A stretch of DNA of 18,715 bases from an uncultured Clostridia bacterium (GTDB lineage: Bacteria; Bacillota; Clostridia; Christensenellales; CAG-138), in the NCBI GenBank assembly GCA_937913075.1, contig CALEPU010000028.1:1-18715 (forward strand), given 5' to 3'. Each line of letters begins with the position of its first letter. The stretch's first letter is position 1. This document shows, piece after piece, positions 5,903 through 13,580 of this stretch. Under the pieces are notes generated by a model. It searched no databases and had not been told where the DNA came from. It saw only the letters and a list, made by a program, of their open reading frames with translations. Made by a program: the position numbers and the translations under genes.

Positions 5903-6631
5903 TTATTTGTCGTCGGAATGAATGTGCAGCAGCTTGTTGATTTTGTTGAGCCTGCCGATGAGGATATCGCGCTTTTCCTTCTTTTCGGAAATGGTTTCTT
6001 CCAATTTTTTCTGCTGTTTTTTGACCGCGTTCTTTTTGATCTCGGAAACAATGAGTGCGATCAGACCGAGTCCGGCAACGACGGCGGCGATTATTACGCG
6101 GCGGGTGACGTCCTCCGCTCCGTCGAAAATAATGACTATGGCGGCGGCAACCGCAATGAATATCAGCCCGAATATCATCAGCATGCGGCAAAAATTGAGC
6201 TGAGGAGTGAACCGCGTCCTCTGCGACCTTAAAGTATCTATTTCCTTGACGATATCGCGCAGCTCCTGCTTGAACTCCGCCTTGCGCATGAGCTGCTCCC
6301 TTATCTCATCCTCAGTCAGCTCCGGCTCGGGCTTCTTCTCTGCGGGCTTGCTTTCAAAGGAGATATCGGGCTTTTCCGTCTGCTTGGCGGAAGCCTTGCT
6401 CTCGGTCTCGCGCTCCCTGACGACGGAGCCGGACCTGCGGTGCTTATCGGAAAAATCATCCTTACGGTAATGCTCATAGCTCGAATGTCCGTGCGAATGC
6501 TCCACCCGCTCCTTAACAAGGGCGGCGGTGATAAGCTTAGCCCCGCAGAATATGCAGGTATATTCCTTCACGCTCTCATCAAAGCCTATATCGCGTCCGC
6601 AGCATGGACAGTTTGCAGCAAGTATAGCCAT
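5903..6631 (-). CDS. Zinc-ribbon membrane protein with coiled coils
   Basis: The 242-residue protein begins with a zinc ribbon (C8 and C11 in CPCCG, C26 and C29 in CIFC), then a charged, His/Ser/Glu-rich linker to about residue 105. A helical segment follows, then two membrane helices (about 148-169 and 177-196), and a Lys/Glu-rich coiled coil to the end. An N-terminal ribbon with a membrane pair suggests a cytosolic sensor or scaffold tethered to the membrane, but no function is known to me. AAGGAGG lies six bases before the ATG, and TTGATT/17/TAGAAT lies upstream. Eighty bases separate it from the lipoprotein gene downstream, so the two may be co-transcribed. Confidence 0.8.
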   Translation of the reverse strand: MAILAANCPCCGRDIGFDESVKEYTCIFCGAKLITAALVKERVEHSHGHSSYEHYRKDDFSDKHRRSGSVVRERETESKASAKQTEKPDISFESKPAEKKPEPELTEDEIREQLMRKAEFKQELRDIVKEIDTLRSQRTRFTPQLNFCRMLMIFGLIFIAVAAAIVIIFDGAEDVTRRVIIAAVVAGLGLIALIVSEIKKNAVKKQQKKLEETISEKKEKRDILIGRLNKINKLLHIHSDDK

Positions 6632-6661
6632 AGGAACCTCCTTAATTTTATTCCTATTGTT

Positions 6662-6690
6662 ATTCTACACCATTGTTTTACAAAAATCAA
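6662..6690 (-). promoter_or_regulatory. Promoter of the zinc-ribbon protein gene
   Basis: On the minus strand TTGATT, a 17-base spacer and TAGAAT lie about 30 bases before the ATG. This promoter is back to back with that of the cobalamin operon. Confidence 0.5.
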
Positions 6691-6725
6691 TCGCTGTTTC
6701 CGCCTTTTTTGTTCGCTGCAAAGCA

Positions 6726-6754
6726 TTGAATTTTAACCGGAGCTATGATATCAT
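6726..6754 (+). promoter_or_regulatory. Promoter of the cobalamin operon
   Basis: TTGAAT, a 17-base spacer and TATCAT lie about 35 bases before the first gene (ATG 6791, GAGG at 6783-6786). The leader would be only about 30 bases, too short for a cobalamin riboswitch. Confidence 0.5.
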
Positions 6755-6790
6755 TCGAATATTAACGAAAGATGACTTAGCGAGGATATC

Positions 6791-7573
6791 ATGAGCAGAG
6801 CGGAGCTTGTAAAGAGGCTTTTCATTTCGACCATTGGAGAGGACTGTGCAGCAGAGGCACGGCGCGCCGGCTGCGGGCTTGAAATAGCCGAGTTTTGCTG
6901 GGCGCAGTATATAGACGTTGACCGCGAGGAGCATATCGCACATGTGCGCGAGCTTGCTAAGGGGCTTGAAGTGCCGCTTGAAGCAGGCTGGTTTCATGCG
7001 CCGTTTGCCGAAATATCGCCCTGCGCCATCGACCCGCGTGTGCTTGCGCTGACGCGCGAGCGGTATTTGCAGTCGCTTGAAACAGCCTCCGCGCTCGGCA
7101 TACGCCGTCTTGTTATACACGGCGGATACATACCCTACGTTTATTATCCGCAGACATACGTTGAGGGCTCGATACGCTTCTGGCGAGAGCTTTTGCGTGA
7201 GCTCCCCGTGGATATCACGATAGCTCTCGAAAACGTCATGGAGCCCGACGCCTCCATGCTCGTCGAAATAGCCGAGGGCGTGGGCGACAAAAGGCTCGGG
7301 CTCTGCCTCGACCTCGGTCACGCCAACTGCGTCGTATCAAAGTCGCCTCCGATGGAGTGGATAGACGCCATGTCAAAGCATCTTTTGCATGTACACATAC
7401 ACAACAACTACGGCGCGGGCGATCTGCACAACAGCCTCGGCGACGGCACCGTGCCCATGGAGGCTGCGCTCGACAGGGTGACGGAGCTTTGTCCCAACGC
7501 CACGTTTACCATTGAGAACATGGTCTGCAAGCCCTCGATAGATTGGTTGGAGAGCCGCGGATACTTGGGGTGA
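6791..7573 (+). CDS. Sugar phosphate isomerase/epimerase-like TIM-barrel protein
   Basis: The 260-residue protein belongs to the xylose-isomerase-like TIM-barrel (AP endonuclease 2) superfamily, whose members use a divalent metal on sugars or related hydroxy compounds. The typical metal-binding strands are visible: ALENVMEPD (Glu), GLCLDLGHANC (Asp and His), LLHVHIHNNYG (His) and TFTIENM (Glu). The substrate is unknown. It is the first gene of the cobalamin operon and its stop is three bases from the cobT start, so the two are probably translated in concert. That suggests a role with the lower ligand, ribazole or a ribosyl intermediate, which is inference. It could also be an unrelated sugar enzyme sharing the promoter. 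Confidence 0.85.
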   Translation: MSRAELVKRLFISTIGEDCAAEARRAGCGLEIAEFCWAQYIDVDREEHIAHVRELAKGLEVPLEAGWFHAPFAEISPCAIDPRVLALTRERYLQSLETASALGIRRLVIHGGYIPYVYYPQTYVEGSIRFWRELLRELPVDITIALENVMEPDASMLVEIAEGVGDKRLGLCLDLGHANCVVSKSPPMEWIDAMSKHLLHVHIHNNYGAGDLHNSLGDGTVPMEAALDRVTELCPNATFTIENMVCKPSIDWLESRGYLG

Positions 7574-7576
7574 GCT

Positions 7577-8665
7577 ATGATAAAAACACGCGAATTGCAG
7601 GAGCTTTTGGAAGGGATAACCCCCGCTGACGAGGGAGCGATGCTTGAAGCCCGCAGGCGGCAGGCGATGCTTGCGAAGCCGCCGGGCAGCCTCGGCAAGC
7701 TTGAGGATATCTCCGTAAAGCTTGCGGGCATAACGGGCAAGGTAAATAACCGTATAGAGCGCCGTGCTGTGATGGTCTTTGCCGCGGACAACGGCGTGGT
7801 TGCCGAGGGCGTCGCCGTCACTCCTCAATCGGTAACGCTCGCGCAGTGCATCAACATGACGATGCACAAAACAGGCATGTCGGCGCTGGCAAAATTCTTC
7901 GGCGACGAGGTTTTTGTATTCGACGTGGGCATAAACGCAGAGTTTTCCCATCCCGGGATAATAAACAAAAAGGTGCGCTTGGGCACTGCCGATCTTTTCC
8001 GCGAGCCCGCCATGACGCGTGATGAGGCGGAAAAGGCTTTGCTTGCGGGAGCAAGCGCCGTCGAGGAGTACGCTCTTGGCTTTGACGCGATAGGCGTAGG
8101 CGAGATGGGCATTGGCAACACCACTACCTCCGCGGCAGTCACAGCAAGTCTTACTTCAAGCCCTGCCCAAGCGGTAACGGGGCGCGGAAGCGGCTTAACG
8201 GACGAGGCTTTTTTGCACAAAATCAGCATTATCGAGGGTGCGCTTACGCGGCACAAGCCCGACGCAAACGACCCCATAGACGTTATTTCAAAGGTCGGCG
8301 GGCTCGATATAGCGGCAATGGCGGGCGCATATCTCGCCTGTGCGAGGCACAGGATACCCGCCGTCGTGGACGGGTTTATCTCGATAGCGGCAGCGCTCTG
8401 CGCCGTTAGGCTCAGCCCCGCGGTGCGGGACTATATCTTTTTATCCCATGCCTCAAAGGAGTCGGGGTACGCTGTTGCCGCGCGAGAGCTTGATTTAGAC
8501 CCCTGTCTTGCGCTCGATATGCGTCTCGGAGAGGGCAGCGGCTGCCCCATCGGCTTTCAGATCTTGCGTGCCGCCTGTGCTGCGATGAACGGCATGGCAA
8601 CCTTTGAGGAAGCGGCGATAGACGACGGCTATCTTGCCGCCATCAAGGGCAAAAACGCCTTTTAA
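7577..8665 (+). CDS. cobT: Nicotinate-nucleotide--dimethylbenzimidazole phosphoribosyltransferase
   Basis: CobT transfers phosphoribose from nicotinate mononucleotide to the lower-ligand base, giving alpha-ribazole phosphate for the nucleotide loop of cobalamin. The 362-residue protein is full length. It shows LAKPPGSLGKLE near residue 33, VFAADNGVVAEGV near 68, GEMGIGNTT at 175-183, TGRGSGL near 201, and LGEGSGCP with E319 as the presumed catalytic base. The start is preceded by GGGGTGAG overlapping the end of the TIM-barrel gene. cobU follows after 15 bases. The enzyme family accepts several bases, so the actual lower ligand (benzimidazole, adenine or phenolic) cannot be read from this sequence. 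Confidence 0.97.
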   Translation: MIKTRELQELLEGITPADEGAMLEARRRQAMLAKPPGSLGKLEDISVKLAGITGKVNNRIERRAVMVFAADNGVVAEGVAVTPQSVTLAQCINMTMHKTGMSALAKFFGDEVFVFDVGINAEFSHPGIINKKVRLGTADLFREPAMTRDEAEKALLAGASAVEEYALGFDAIGVGEMGIGNTTTSAAVTASLTSSPAQAVTGRGSGLTDEAFLHKISIIEGALTRHKPDANDPIDVISKVGGLDIAAMAGAYLACARHRIPAVVDGFISIAAALCAVRLSPAVRDYIFLSHASKESGYAVAARELDLDPCLALDMRLGEGSGCPIGFQILRAACAAMNGMATFEEAAIDDGYLAAIKGKNAF

Positions 8666-8680
8666 CACGAGGTTTTTACT

Positions 8681-9217
8681 ATGAGGATACTGCTTGTCGG
8701 CGGCAGCAAAAGCGGTAAGAGCATGCTCGCGCAGAGGTTGATAAAAAGTCTTGCCGACGGCGCGCCGATGTATTATTGGGCGGCTATGGAGCCCGTTGAC
8801 GCGGAGGACGGCGCGCGTGTTTTACGCCATCGTGAAGAGCGTGAGGGCTGGGGCTTTATCACTGTGGAGCGCGGAAGGGAGCTTTCAGCACAGCCTCTTT
8901 TGCCCGAAGCTGCGGTGCTATTTGACAGCGCGACCGCGCTTCTTGCAAATGAGATGTTCGGAGCCCTTGGCTTTGACAGCGCCTCTGTCGAAAGAGCAGA
9001 GGAGGAGCTTTTGCGTCTGAGCGAGACCGTCCGTCATTTTGTATGCGTGTGCGACGATATCCAGCGCGACGGGATGAAATATGAGGCGCTCACCGAGGAA
9101 TACCGCCGCGGGCTCGCTCATATCTGCCGCGGTCTCGCAAATGAATTCGACTGTGTTTGCGAGGTCTCCTGCGGAGTGCCTCGGGTGATAAAGGGCGAAT
9201 TGCCGCGAACGGAGTGA
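8681..9217 (+). CDS. cobU: Adenosylcobinamide kinase/guanylyltransferase, divergent CobU
   Basis: CobU phosphorylates adenosylcobinamide and then attaches GMP through a guanylylated His, making the GDP-cobinamide used by CobS. The 178-residue protein keeps the Walker A loop (GGSKSGKS, 7-14), the RHREEREGW block with H50 at the position of the guanylylated His, and a Walker B-like VLFDSATALLANEMF. The family motif NEVGxGIVPxxxxxRxFRD is absent: the equivalent region reads VCVCDDIQRDGMKYEALTEE. The short CobU-like protein two genes on retains exactly that motif, so the pair may share the work. cobS starts five bases after the stop. Confidence 0.88.
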   Translation: MRILLVGGSKSGKSMLAQRLIKSLADGAPMYYWAAMEPVDAEDGARVLRHREEREGWGFITVERGRELSAQPLLPEAAVLFDSATALLANEMFGALGFDSASVERAEEELLRLSETVRHFVCVCDDIQRDGMKYEALTEEYRRGLAHICRGLANEFDCVCEVSCGVPRVIKGELPRTE

Positions 9218-9222
9218 TCGTT

Positions 9223-9969
9223 ATGAAGCTTTTTATTTACGGCTTTTTCATGGCTTGGGGGATGTTTTTGTGGATACCTTGCCCCTTTCCCAAATGGAAT
9301 GAAAGGGCACGCGGGCACATGCTTGCCTGTCTGCCGTTCATAGGCTGCATCGTAGGCGGACTGTGGGCGCTGGCGGCGTGGGCATTGGGGCTTTTTGCCT
9401 GCCCGCCCGCCATTTACGCGCTTATTCTCGCCTGCGTGCCTTGGTGCGTCACGGGCTTCATACACCTTGACGGCTTTATGGACGTGTGCGATGCGGTGCT
9501 GTCGCGCAGAGATATCGAGGAGCGCCGGCGCATTTTAAAGGATCCGCACTGCGGCGCATTTGCCGTGATATGCCTCGTGCTTTTGGTGCTGACGTCATTC
9601 TGCGTGTTTTTCAGTGCAGACGGCGAGGTGTCGCTTCTGCCGCTCGCTATGATACCCGTTGCCACGCGCGCTTGCGCCGGCTTAGCCGTTATGTGCCTGC
9701 GTCCTCTTGAAACGAGCCAGTACGCAGGCAGCGAGAGGCGCGGGACCTCTCTTGTTATACTGCCCGCGATAATGCTTTGCATTGCCTGCGCTCTGCCCGT
9801 AATTCTTTACGGCACGGGCGGACTCGCGCCGACGGCGGCGGCCTTGGGCTATTGGCTGCTTGCGCTGTACGGAGTAAAAAAGCTCGGAGGGATATCGGGC
9901 GATATTTCCGGCTTTGCTCTTGTTTGCGGCGAGCTTGCCGGCGCTGCGGTACTCATATTTGTGAGGTGA
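9223..9969 (+). CDS. cobS: Adenosylcobinamide-GDP ribazoletransferase (cobalamin synthase)
   Basis: CobS is the integral membrane enzyme that joins GDP-cobinamide to alpha-ribazole (phosphate), closing the nucleotide loop. The 248-residue protein has the conserved N-terminal PCPFPKW turn after the first helix, HLDGFMDVCDA at 81-91 (family HLDGxxDxxDA, thought to bind metal), and RILKDPHCGAFA at 103-114, with hydrophobic helices across the rest. I start at MKLFIYGFF, five bases after the cobU stop; the frame is open 22 codons further inside cobU without support. The short CobU-like gene begins four bases after the stop. Confidence 0.95.
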   Translation: MKLFIYGFFMAWGMFLWIPCPFPKWNERARGHMLACLPFIGCIVGGLWALAAWALGLFACPPAIYALILACVPWCVTGFIHLDGFMDVCDAVLSRRDIEERRRILKDPHCGAFAVICLVLLVLTSFCVFFSADGEVSLLPLAMIPVATRACAGLAVMCLRPLETSQYAGSERRGTSLVILPAIMLCIACALPVILYGTGGLAPTAAALGYWLLALYGVKKLGGISGDISGFALVCGELAGAAVLIFVR

Positions 9970-9973
9970 TAAT

Positions 9974-10339
9974 ATGGAGCTTATAATAGGCGGCGCATAT
10001 CAGGGCAAGCTGACCTACGCGGTGAGCCGGTACGGCTTTGCGGAGAGCGAGCTTTGCGACCTTAAAAACGGTCCGCCAAGCTCCGACTGCCGATGCTTAT
10101 ACCATTTGGAGGAATGGGTGCGCGGCAATAAGCTGCCCGCCCGCGAGCTATTCGATTTGCTTGCACCGTATATGGGTGACTGCGTGATAATCTGCCGCGA
10201 GGTTGGCAGCGGCATAGTACCGCTCGACGCGGACGAGAGGAGCTTCCGCGAGGAATGCGGGAGCCTTTTGCGCCTGCTCGCCGAGAAAGCTTCCCATGTG
10301 ACGCGCATCTTCTGCGGTCTTCCGGAGGTACTGAAATGA
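9974..10339 (+). CDS. Short CobU-like protein (cobinamide kinase-like)
   Basis: This 121-residue protein is a short relative of CobU (usual length about 180). It keeps a P-loop (GGAYQGKLT, 6-14) and an almost perfect copy of the CobU signature, REVGSGIVPLDADERSFREE (75-94), then a C-terminal IFCGLPEVLK strand. The HRxxRxxxW block carrying the guanylylated His is missing, and the middle is shortened to a CLYHLEEWVRG stretch. Guanylyltransfer is therefore unlikely; kinase activity, or a partner or regulatory role with the longer CobU, is possible. It lies four bases after cobS, and its stop overlaps the cobC start (ATGA), so it is embedded in the operon and probably functional. Confidence 0.85.
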   Translation: MELIIGGAYQGKLTYAVSRYGFAESELCDLKNGPPSSDCRCLYHLEEWVRGNKLPARELFDLLAPYMGDCVIICREVGSGIVPLDADERSFREECGSLLRLLAEKASHVTRIFCGLPEVLK

Positions 10340-10905
10340 AGCTGACCCTCATTCGCCACGGGATAACCGTCGGCAATCTTAAAAGGCTTTATTACGGCAG
10401 CACCGATCTGCCCCTGCTGGAAAGCAGCGTTGAGGAGCTGAAGGCTTTTGCCGCCCGCGGGCGCTATCCCAAGGCTGAGCGTTATTTTACGAGCGGCATG
10501 CTGCGTGCGGAGCAGACCTTCCAAGCGATCTACGGCGATATTCCACACGGAATACTGCCCGGTCTTCGGGAAATAGACTTCGGTATTTTTGAAATGAAAA
10601 CCTACGAGCAGCTTTGCTCCGTGCCCGAGTACCTTCAATGGATCGACGGCGATAACGAGGCTAATGTCTGCCCTGGCGGAGAGAGCGGCGTAATGGTCAC
10701 CGAAAGGGCGCTTGCGGCGCTTGCGCCTGTCATATCCGATGAACGGGATACCGTATGCGTCACCCACGGCGGCGTCATAGGCGGCGTGCTCGGCAGTATG
10801 TTCCCAAATTCAGGCGGCAGATACGCCTTCACGCCGGAGCCGGGCGGCGGCTTCACAGTGGAGCTTTCCCGCGGCGAGCCGATAGGCGTTACTCCCTTGG
10901 ACTGA
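10336..10905 (+). CDS. cobC: Histidine phosphatase, probable alpha-ribazole phosphatase
   Basis: This histidine phosphatase family member probably removes phosphate from alpha-ribazole 5'-phosphate or adenosylcobalamin 5'-phosphate, the last step of nucleotide-loop assembly. The 189-residue protein has the RHG motif with catalytic H8 (LIRHGITVGN), R57 in SGMLRAEQT, the acid E79 in LREIDFG, and the second His H144 in VTHGGVIGG. The substrate is inferred from its place behind cobT, cobU and cobS, since the family also contains mutase-like phosphatases. I start at MKLTLIRHG, whose ATG overlaps the previous stop; the open frame upstream lies inside the CobU-like gene. Confidence 0.88.
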   Translation: MKLTLIRHGITVGNLKRLYYGSTDLPLLESSVEELKAFAARGRYPKAERYFTSGMLRAEQTFQAIYGDIPHGILPGLREIDFGIFEMKTYEQLCSVPEYLQWIDGDNEANVCPGGESGVMVTERALAALAPVISDERDTVCVTHGGVIGGVLGSMFPNSGGRYAFTPEPGGGFTVELSRGEPIGVTPLD

Positions 10906-10924
10906 AATTCACGAGGTAATTATT

Positions 10925-12049
10925 ATGAAGGCTTGGATCGAAAGCGTTTTCCCCTCGCATTACTCGCTGCTTTCGGAGCTTGCTTCGATACCCGCGCCGT
11001 CGCACGACGAATGGCGGCGTGCAGAGCGCATACTTTGCATACTGCGCGGTATGGGCGCAGAGGCTTATTCAGACGGCGCAGGCAACGTTATCGCGCCGTT
11101 CGGCTGTGATGGGCGGGACGATATAACAGTCTATTCCGCTCATACGGACGTGGTTTTCGGCGACACCTCGCCTCTGCCCGTGCGTGAGGAGGGCGGCAGG
11201 CTTTACGCCCCCGGCGTAGGCGACGACACGGCAAACGTCGCCGCTATGATAACGATAATACGTTACATTAAAGAGCACGGTCTGCGCCCCGTTCGCCCCG
11301 TTATGTTCGTGTTCAACACCTGCGAGGAGGGGCTCGGCAACCTAAAAGGAACGCGCAGACTGTTTGAGGATCACGCGGGAAGGATACGGGAGCTTGTTTC
11401 CTTCGACTGCGCTTTTGAGGAGGGCATGATAACAAGGGCGGTCGGCTCGGAGCGCTGGCGCGTCACGTGCCGTGCGCAGGGCGGACACTCATATAATTCC
11501 TTCGGCAATTCCAACGCGATACACCGACTTGCCGAGCTTATCGCCGCGCTATACCGCCAACCCGTGCCAAGGCTTGAAGGCGCAAAGGCGACCTATAACG
11601 TGGGCATGATAGAGGGCGGCACCTCTGTAAACACCATCGCGGAAAGCGCAAGCATGCTCTATGAATACCGCTCCGACGACAGACGGGCGCTTGAAGCTCT
11701 GCGGAACAGCTTTTTCGATACAATAAAGCAGAACGAGGCGGCGGACGCCCTGTTTACTACCGAGCTCATAGGCGAGCGGCCCTGCGGCGGCGAAGTCGAT
11801 GAGGACGCTCTTGCGGCACTTATTAAAAGGTGCGGCGCGGTCTATGCCTCCGTAATGGGCGCAGAGCCTAAGACGACTTCCGGCTCCACAGACGCAAACA
11901 TACCTCTCTCGCTCGGCATACCGGCAGTGACCTTCGGGCTTTATTCCGGAGAGGGAGCCCACACCCGTGAGGAGTGGCTCGATATTTCTTCCCTCAAAGC
12001 CGGACTTCTGATCGGCATAAGACTTGTCACAGAAGGGTATTTTAAGTAA
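10925..12049 (+). CDS. M20 family metallopeptidase
   Basis: The 374-residue protein is a zinc-dependent M20 peptidase/deacylase (PepT, DapE, ArgE group), cytosolic as no signal peptide is seen. The active-site strands are present: SAHTDVVFGD with H73 and D75, GVGDDTANVAAM with the bridging Asp near 100, CEEGLGN with E134/E135, a GGHSYN segment of the lid domain, and GEGAHTREEWLDI with the last His near the C-terminus. The substrate is unknown. It follows cobC by 19 bases with GAGG eight bases before the ATG, no promoter is visible between them, and the operon terminator comes directly after. It is thus co-transcribed with the cobalamin genes, although no M20 step in that pathway is known to me. 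Confidence 0.92.
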   Translation: MKAWIESVFPSHYSLLSELASIPAPSHDEWRRAERILCILRGMGAEAYSDGAGNVIAPFGCDGRDDITVYSAHTDVVFGDTSPLPVREEGGRLYAPGVGDDTANVAAMITIIRYIKEHGLRPVRPVMFVFNTCEEGLGNLKGTRRLFEDHAGRIRELVSFDCAFEEGMITRAVGSERWRVTCRAQGGHSYNSFGNSNAIHRLAELIAALYRQPVPRLEGAKATYNVGMIEGGTSVNTIAESASMLYEYRSDDRRALEALRNSFFDTIKQNEAADALFTTELIGERPCGGEVDEDALAALIKRCGAVYASVMGAEPKTTSGSTDANIPLSLGIPAVTFGLYSGEGAHTREEWLDISSLKAGLLIGIRLVTEGYFK

Positions 12050-12071
12050 TAGGTAATAATTATATCAATCA

Positions 12072-12095
12072 AAAAGGAGCCTTTCGGCTCCTTTT
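12072..12095. terminator. Bidirectional terminator after the cobalamin operon
   Basis: AAAAGGAGCC and GGCTCCTTTT pair perfectly around a TTTC loop, giving a T-run on both strands. It closes the plus-strand cobalamin operon and the minus-strand DUF937 unit. Confidence 0.9.
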
Positions 12096-12107
12096 AAAGT
12101 ATTCTAA

Positions 12108-12686
12108 TTAATGAAACAAGTTAAGCAGGCTGTCAAGCAGACCGCCGCTCTCGTTGGAGCTGCTTGCCGCGCCGCCGAGGAGGCTGCCCAAAAGGCTCGT
12201 GCTCTGCTGCTGACCGCCGCCCAAGAGACCGCCGAGGAGCCCCGTAAGGCTGAACCCGCTCGAAGACTGCTGCGACTGCTGCTGAGAGCCGAGAGAGGAG
12301 AGGAGCAGCGGAGCGGCAAGCGCCAGTATGCTCGTCGCCTTTGCCTTGGTAACGCCCGTCGCCTTGGAGATGTTTTCAAGCGCGGCATCCTGCTTGTCGC
12401 CGAAGATGTGCCCCAATATCTTCTTGCCGTCGGCAAGGTCGGCGCCCTTTAAAAACTCGGCTGCGTTTGCGATGTTATCATTGCTGTGGTCGGCAAGCGC
12501 CTGGCTGAGGGAGGCCGCGCCATCCGCAGTCGAAGCGTTGCTCTGCATACCGGCAAGCATGGAGGGGATGCCGCTCGAAAGCACCTGCGCCACGTCGCTC
12601 TGCTTGAGCTTAACGCGCTTGCCTATTGCGGACATACCGCCGTTTGTCAAAAGCTGACCGATGGAATTAAGATCGAAATTCGCCAT
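12108..12686 (-). CDS. DUF937 domain-containing protein
   Basis: The 192-residue protein matches the DUF937 pattern. It has N-terminal helices (MANFDLNSIGQLLTNGGMSA), a central HSNDNIANAAEFLKGADLAD and ILGHIFGDKQDAALENISKATGV block, then a hydrophobic helix (ALAAPLLLSSLGSQQQ) and a low-complexity tail of Gly/Leu/Ser/Gln repeats (GLLGGLLGGGQQQ) ending in LLDSLLNLFH. No enzymatic residues stand out, and the role of DUF937 is unknown. AAGGAGG lies five bases before the ATG. It begins 13 bases after the membrane-protein gene at 12700-13509 and shares its promoter, so a joint membrane-linked role is possible. Confidence 0.88.
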   Translation of the reverse strand: MANFDLNSIGQLLTNGGMSAIGKRVKLKQSDVAQVLSSGIPSMLAGMQSNASTADGAASLSQALADHSNDNIANAAEFLKGADLADGKKILGHIFGDKQDAALENISKATGVTKAKATSILALAAPLLLSSLGSQQQSQQSSSGFSLTGLLGGLLGGGQQQSTSLLGSLLGGAASSSNESGGLLDSLLNLFH

Positions 12687-12699
12687 TTATGCCTCCTTA

Positions 12700-13509
12700 T
12701 CAATCACCCGTGGACTCGGTGATCTCCTCTATTGCGTCCTCGACGTTGAGCTTGTCGAGCTCAAGCTCCCCGTGACGGTTTGCACAGAAGGAGCAAATAG
12801 CGGTGCGGCCGGACTCGATAGCCTCGGTAACGCTGCCCTCATAAACGGTGTTGGAGTTGACTATGGCGCCGCAGTCAAGATCGAGATGATACTTATGACC
12901 GAACGGAGTCCAGTAAACATCCTCGGTTATGGTCTGCTCAGCCTCTGCCTTCTGCTCTGCGGAGATGGGATGATAGTCCGCGGACGCCGCGCCGGTGATA
13001 AGCAGTGCGACTACCGCAATGACGGAAACGATGGTCTTGGACTTCTTGTCAAGCTTGTCGTTTTTGAGAAGCAGTATGATGAGGGGGATGAAGCAAACGC
13101 AAGCCATGAGCACGCCAAGCTCGCTGATGAGATAGAAGGTAAATTTGTTCTTCTCGCTCGGCGGATTGATATGGTTTGCCTTCTTCCAAAGCTGCGCGGC
13201 GATTATGGCGAAAATGAGGTCGAGCACTATGAATATGATGAGCGTGATCATAGTATTCGTATTGCCGTTGGTGGTGAAGCGGATAGCAAAATCCTTCATC
13301 AATGCCATAATGGCAAGTATCTCGCAGCCAATGGCAAGCAGCCAAAGCACTGCGGCGCCTATGCGGTAGCCAAGCGCACTGCCCTTTACGGGCTGCGCCT
13401 CAACAACGGTCTGCGCGGTCTTCGCCGCAGAGGAAGCCGCTTTCTGCACGGTCTTCTTCTGCTCGGGCGTGACCTCTGTGCCGTCGGAACGGATTATTGT
13501 TTTTGCCAT
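12700..13509 (-). CDS. Four-helix membrane protein with C-terminal Cys/His metal-site-like domain
   Basis: The 269-residue protein starts at MAKTIIRSDG with GGGAGG five bases upstream; the frame is open 46 codons further but passes through the promoter. A cytosolic N-terminal segment of about 45 residues leads to four predicted membrane helices (about 48-71, 86-107, 124-148, 158-176). The C-terminal domain, VYWTPFGHKYHLDLDC then AICSFC, places H208, C213, C239 and C242 in the YHxxxxC...CxxC arrangement seen in short Ada-like metal-binding domains attached to many secreted or membrane proteins. The tail is acidic. Function is unknown; metal binding is inferred. It is first in a two-gene unit with the DUF937 protein. 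Confidence 0.85.
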   Translation of the reverse strand: MAKTIIRSDGTEVTPEQKKTVQKAASSAAKTAQTVVEAQPVKGSALGYRIGAAVLWLLAIGCEILAIMALMKDFAIRFTTNGNTNTMITLIIFIVLDLIFAIIAAQLWKKANHINPPSEKNKFTFYLISELGVLMACVCFIPLIILLLKNDKLDKKSKTIVSVIAVVALLITGAASADYHPISAEQKAEAEQTITEDVYWTPFGHKYHLDLDCGAIVNSNTVYEGSVTEAIESGRTAICSFCANRHGELELDKLNVEDAIEEITESTGD

Positions 13510-13551
13510 GATGTCCTCCCTAATACGTAATATAGGCATAATGCCGATTAT

Positions 13552-13580
13552 ATTATCCGAATTTAACGGTTTTTTGTCAA
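13552..13580 (-). promoter_or_regulatory. Promoter of the membrane protein / DUF937 unit
   Basis: On the minus strand a perfect TTGACA, a 17-base spacer and GATAAT lie about 45 bases before the ATG at 13509. Confidence 0.65.

Noticed and set aside
6632..6790. Cobalamin riboswitch before the cobalamin operon
   Set aside because: The gap is short, shows no B12-box-like word, and contains two back-to-back promoters that leave only about 30 bases of leader.
9774..10767. Minus-strand open frames opposite cobS, the short CobU-like gene and cobC
   Set aside because: They are antisense shadows of a tightly packed operon whose genes overlap by ATGA and carry family motifs.
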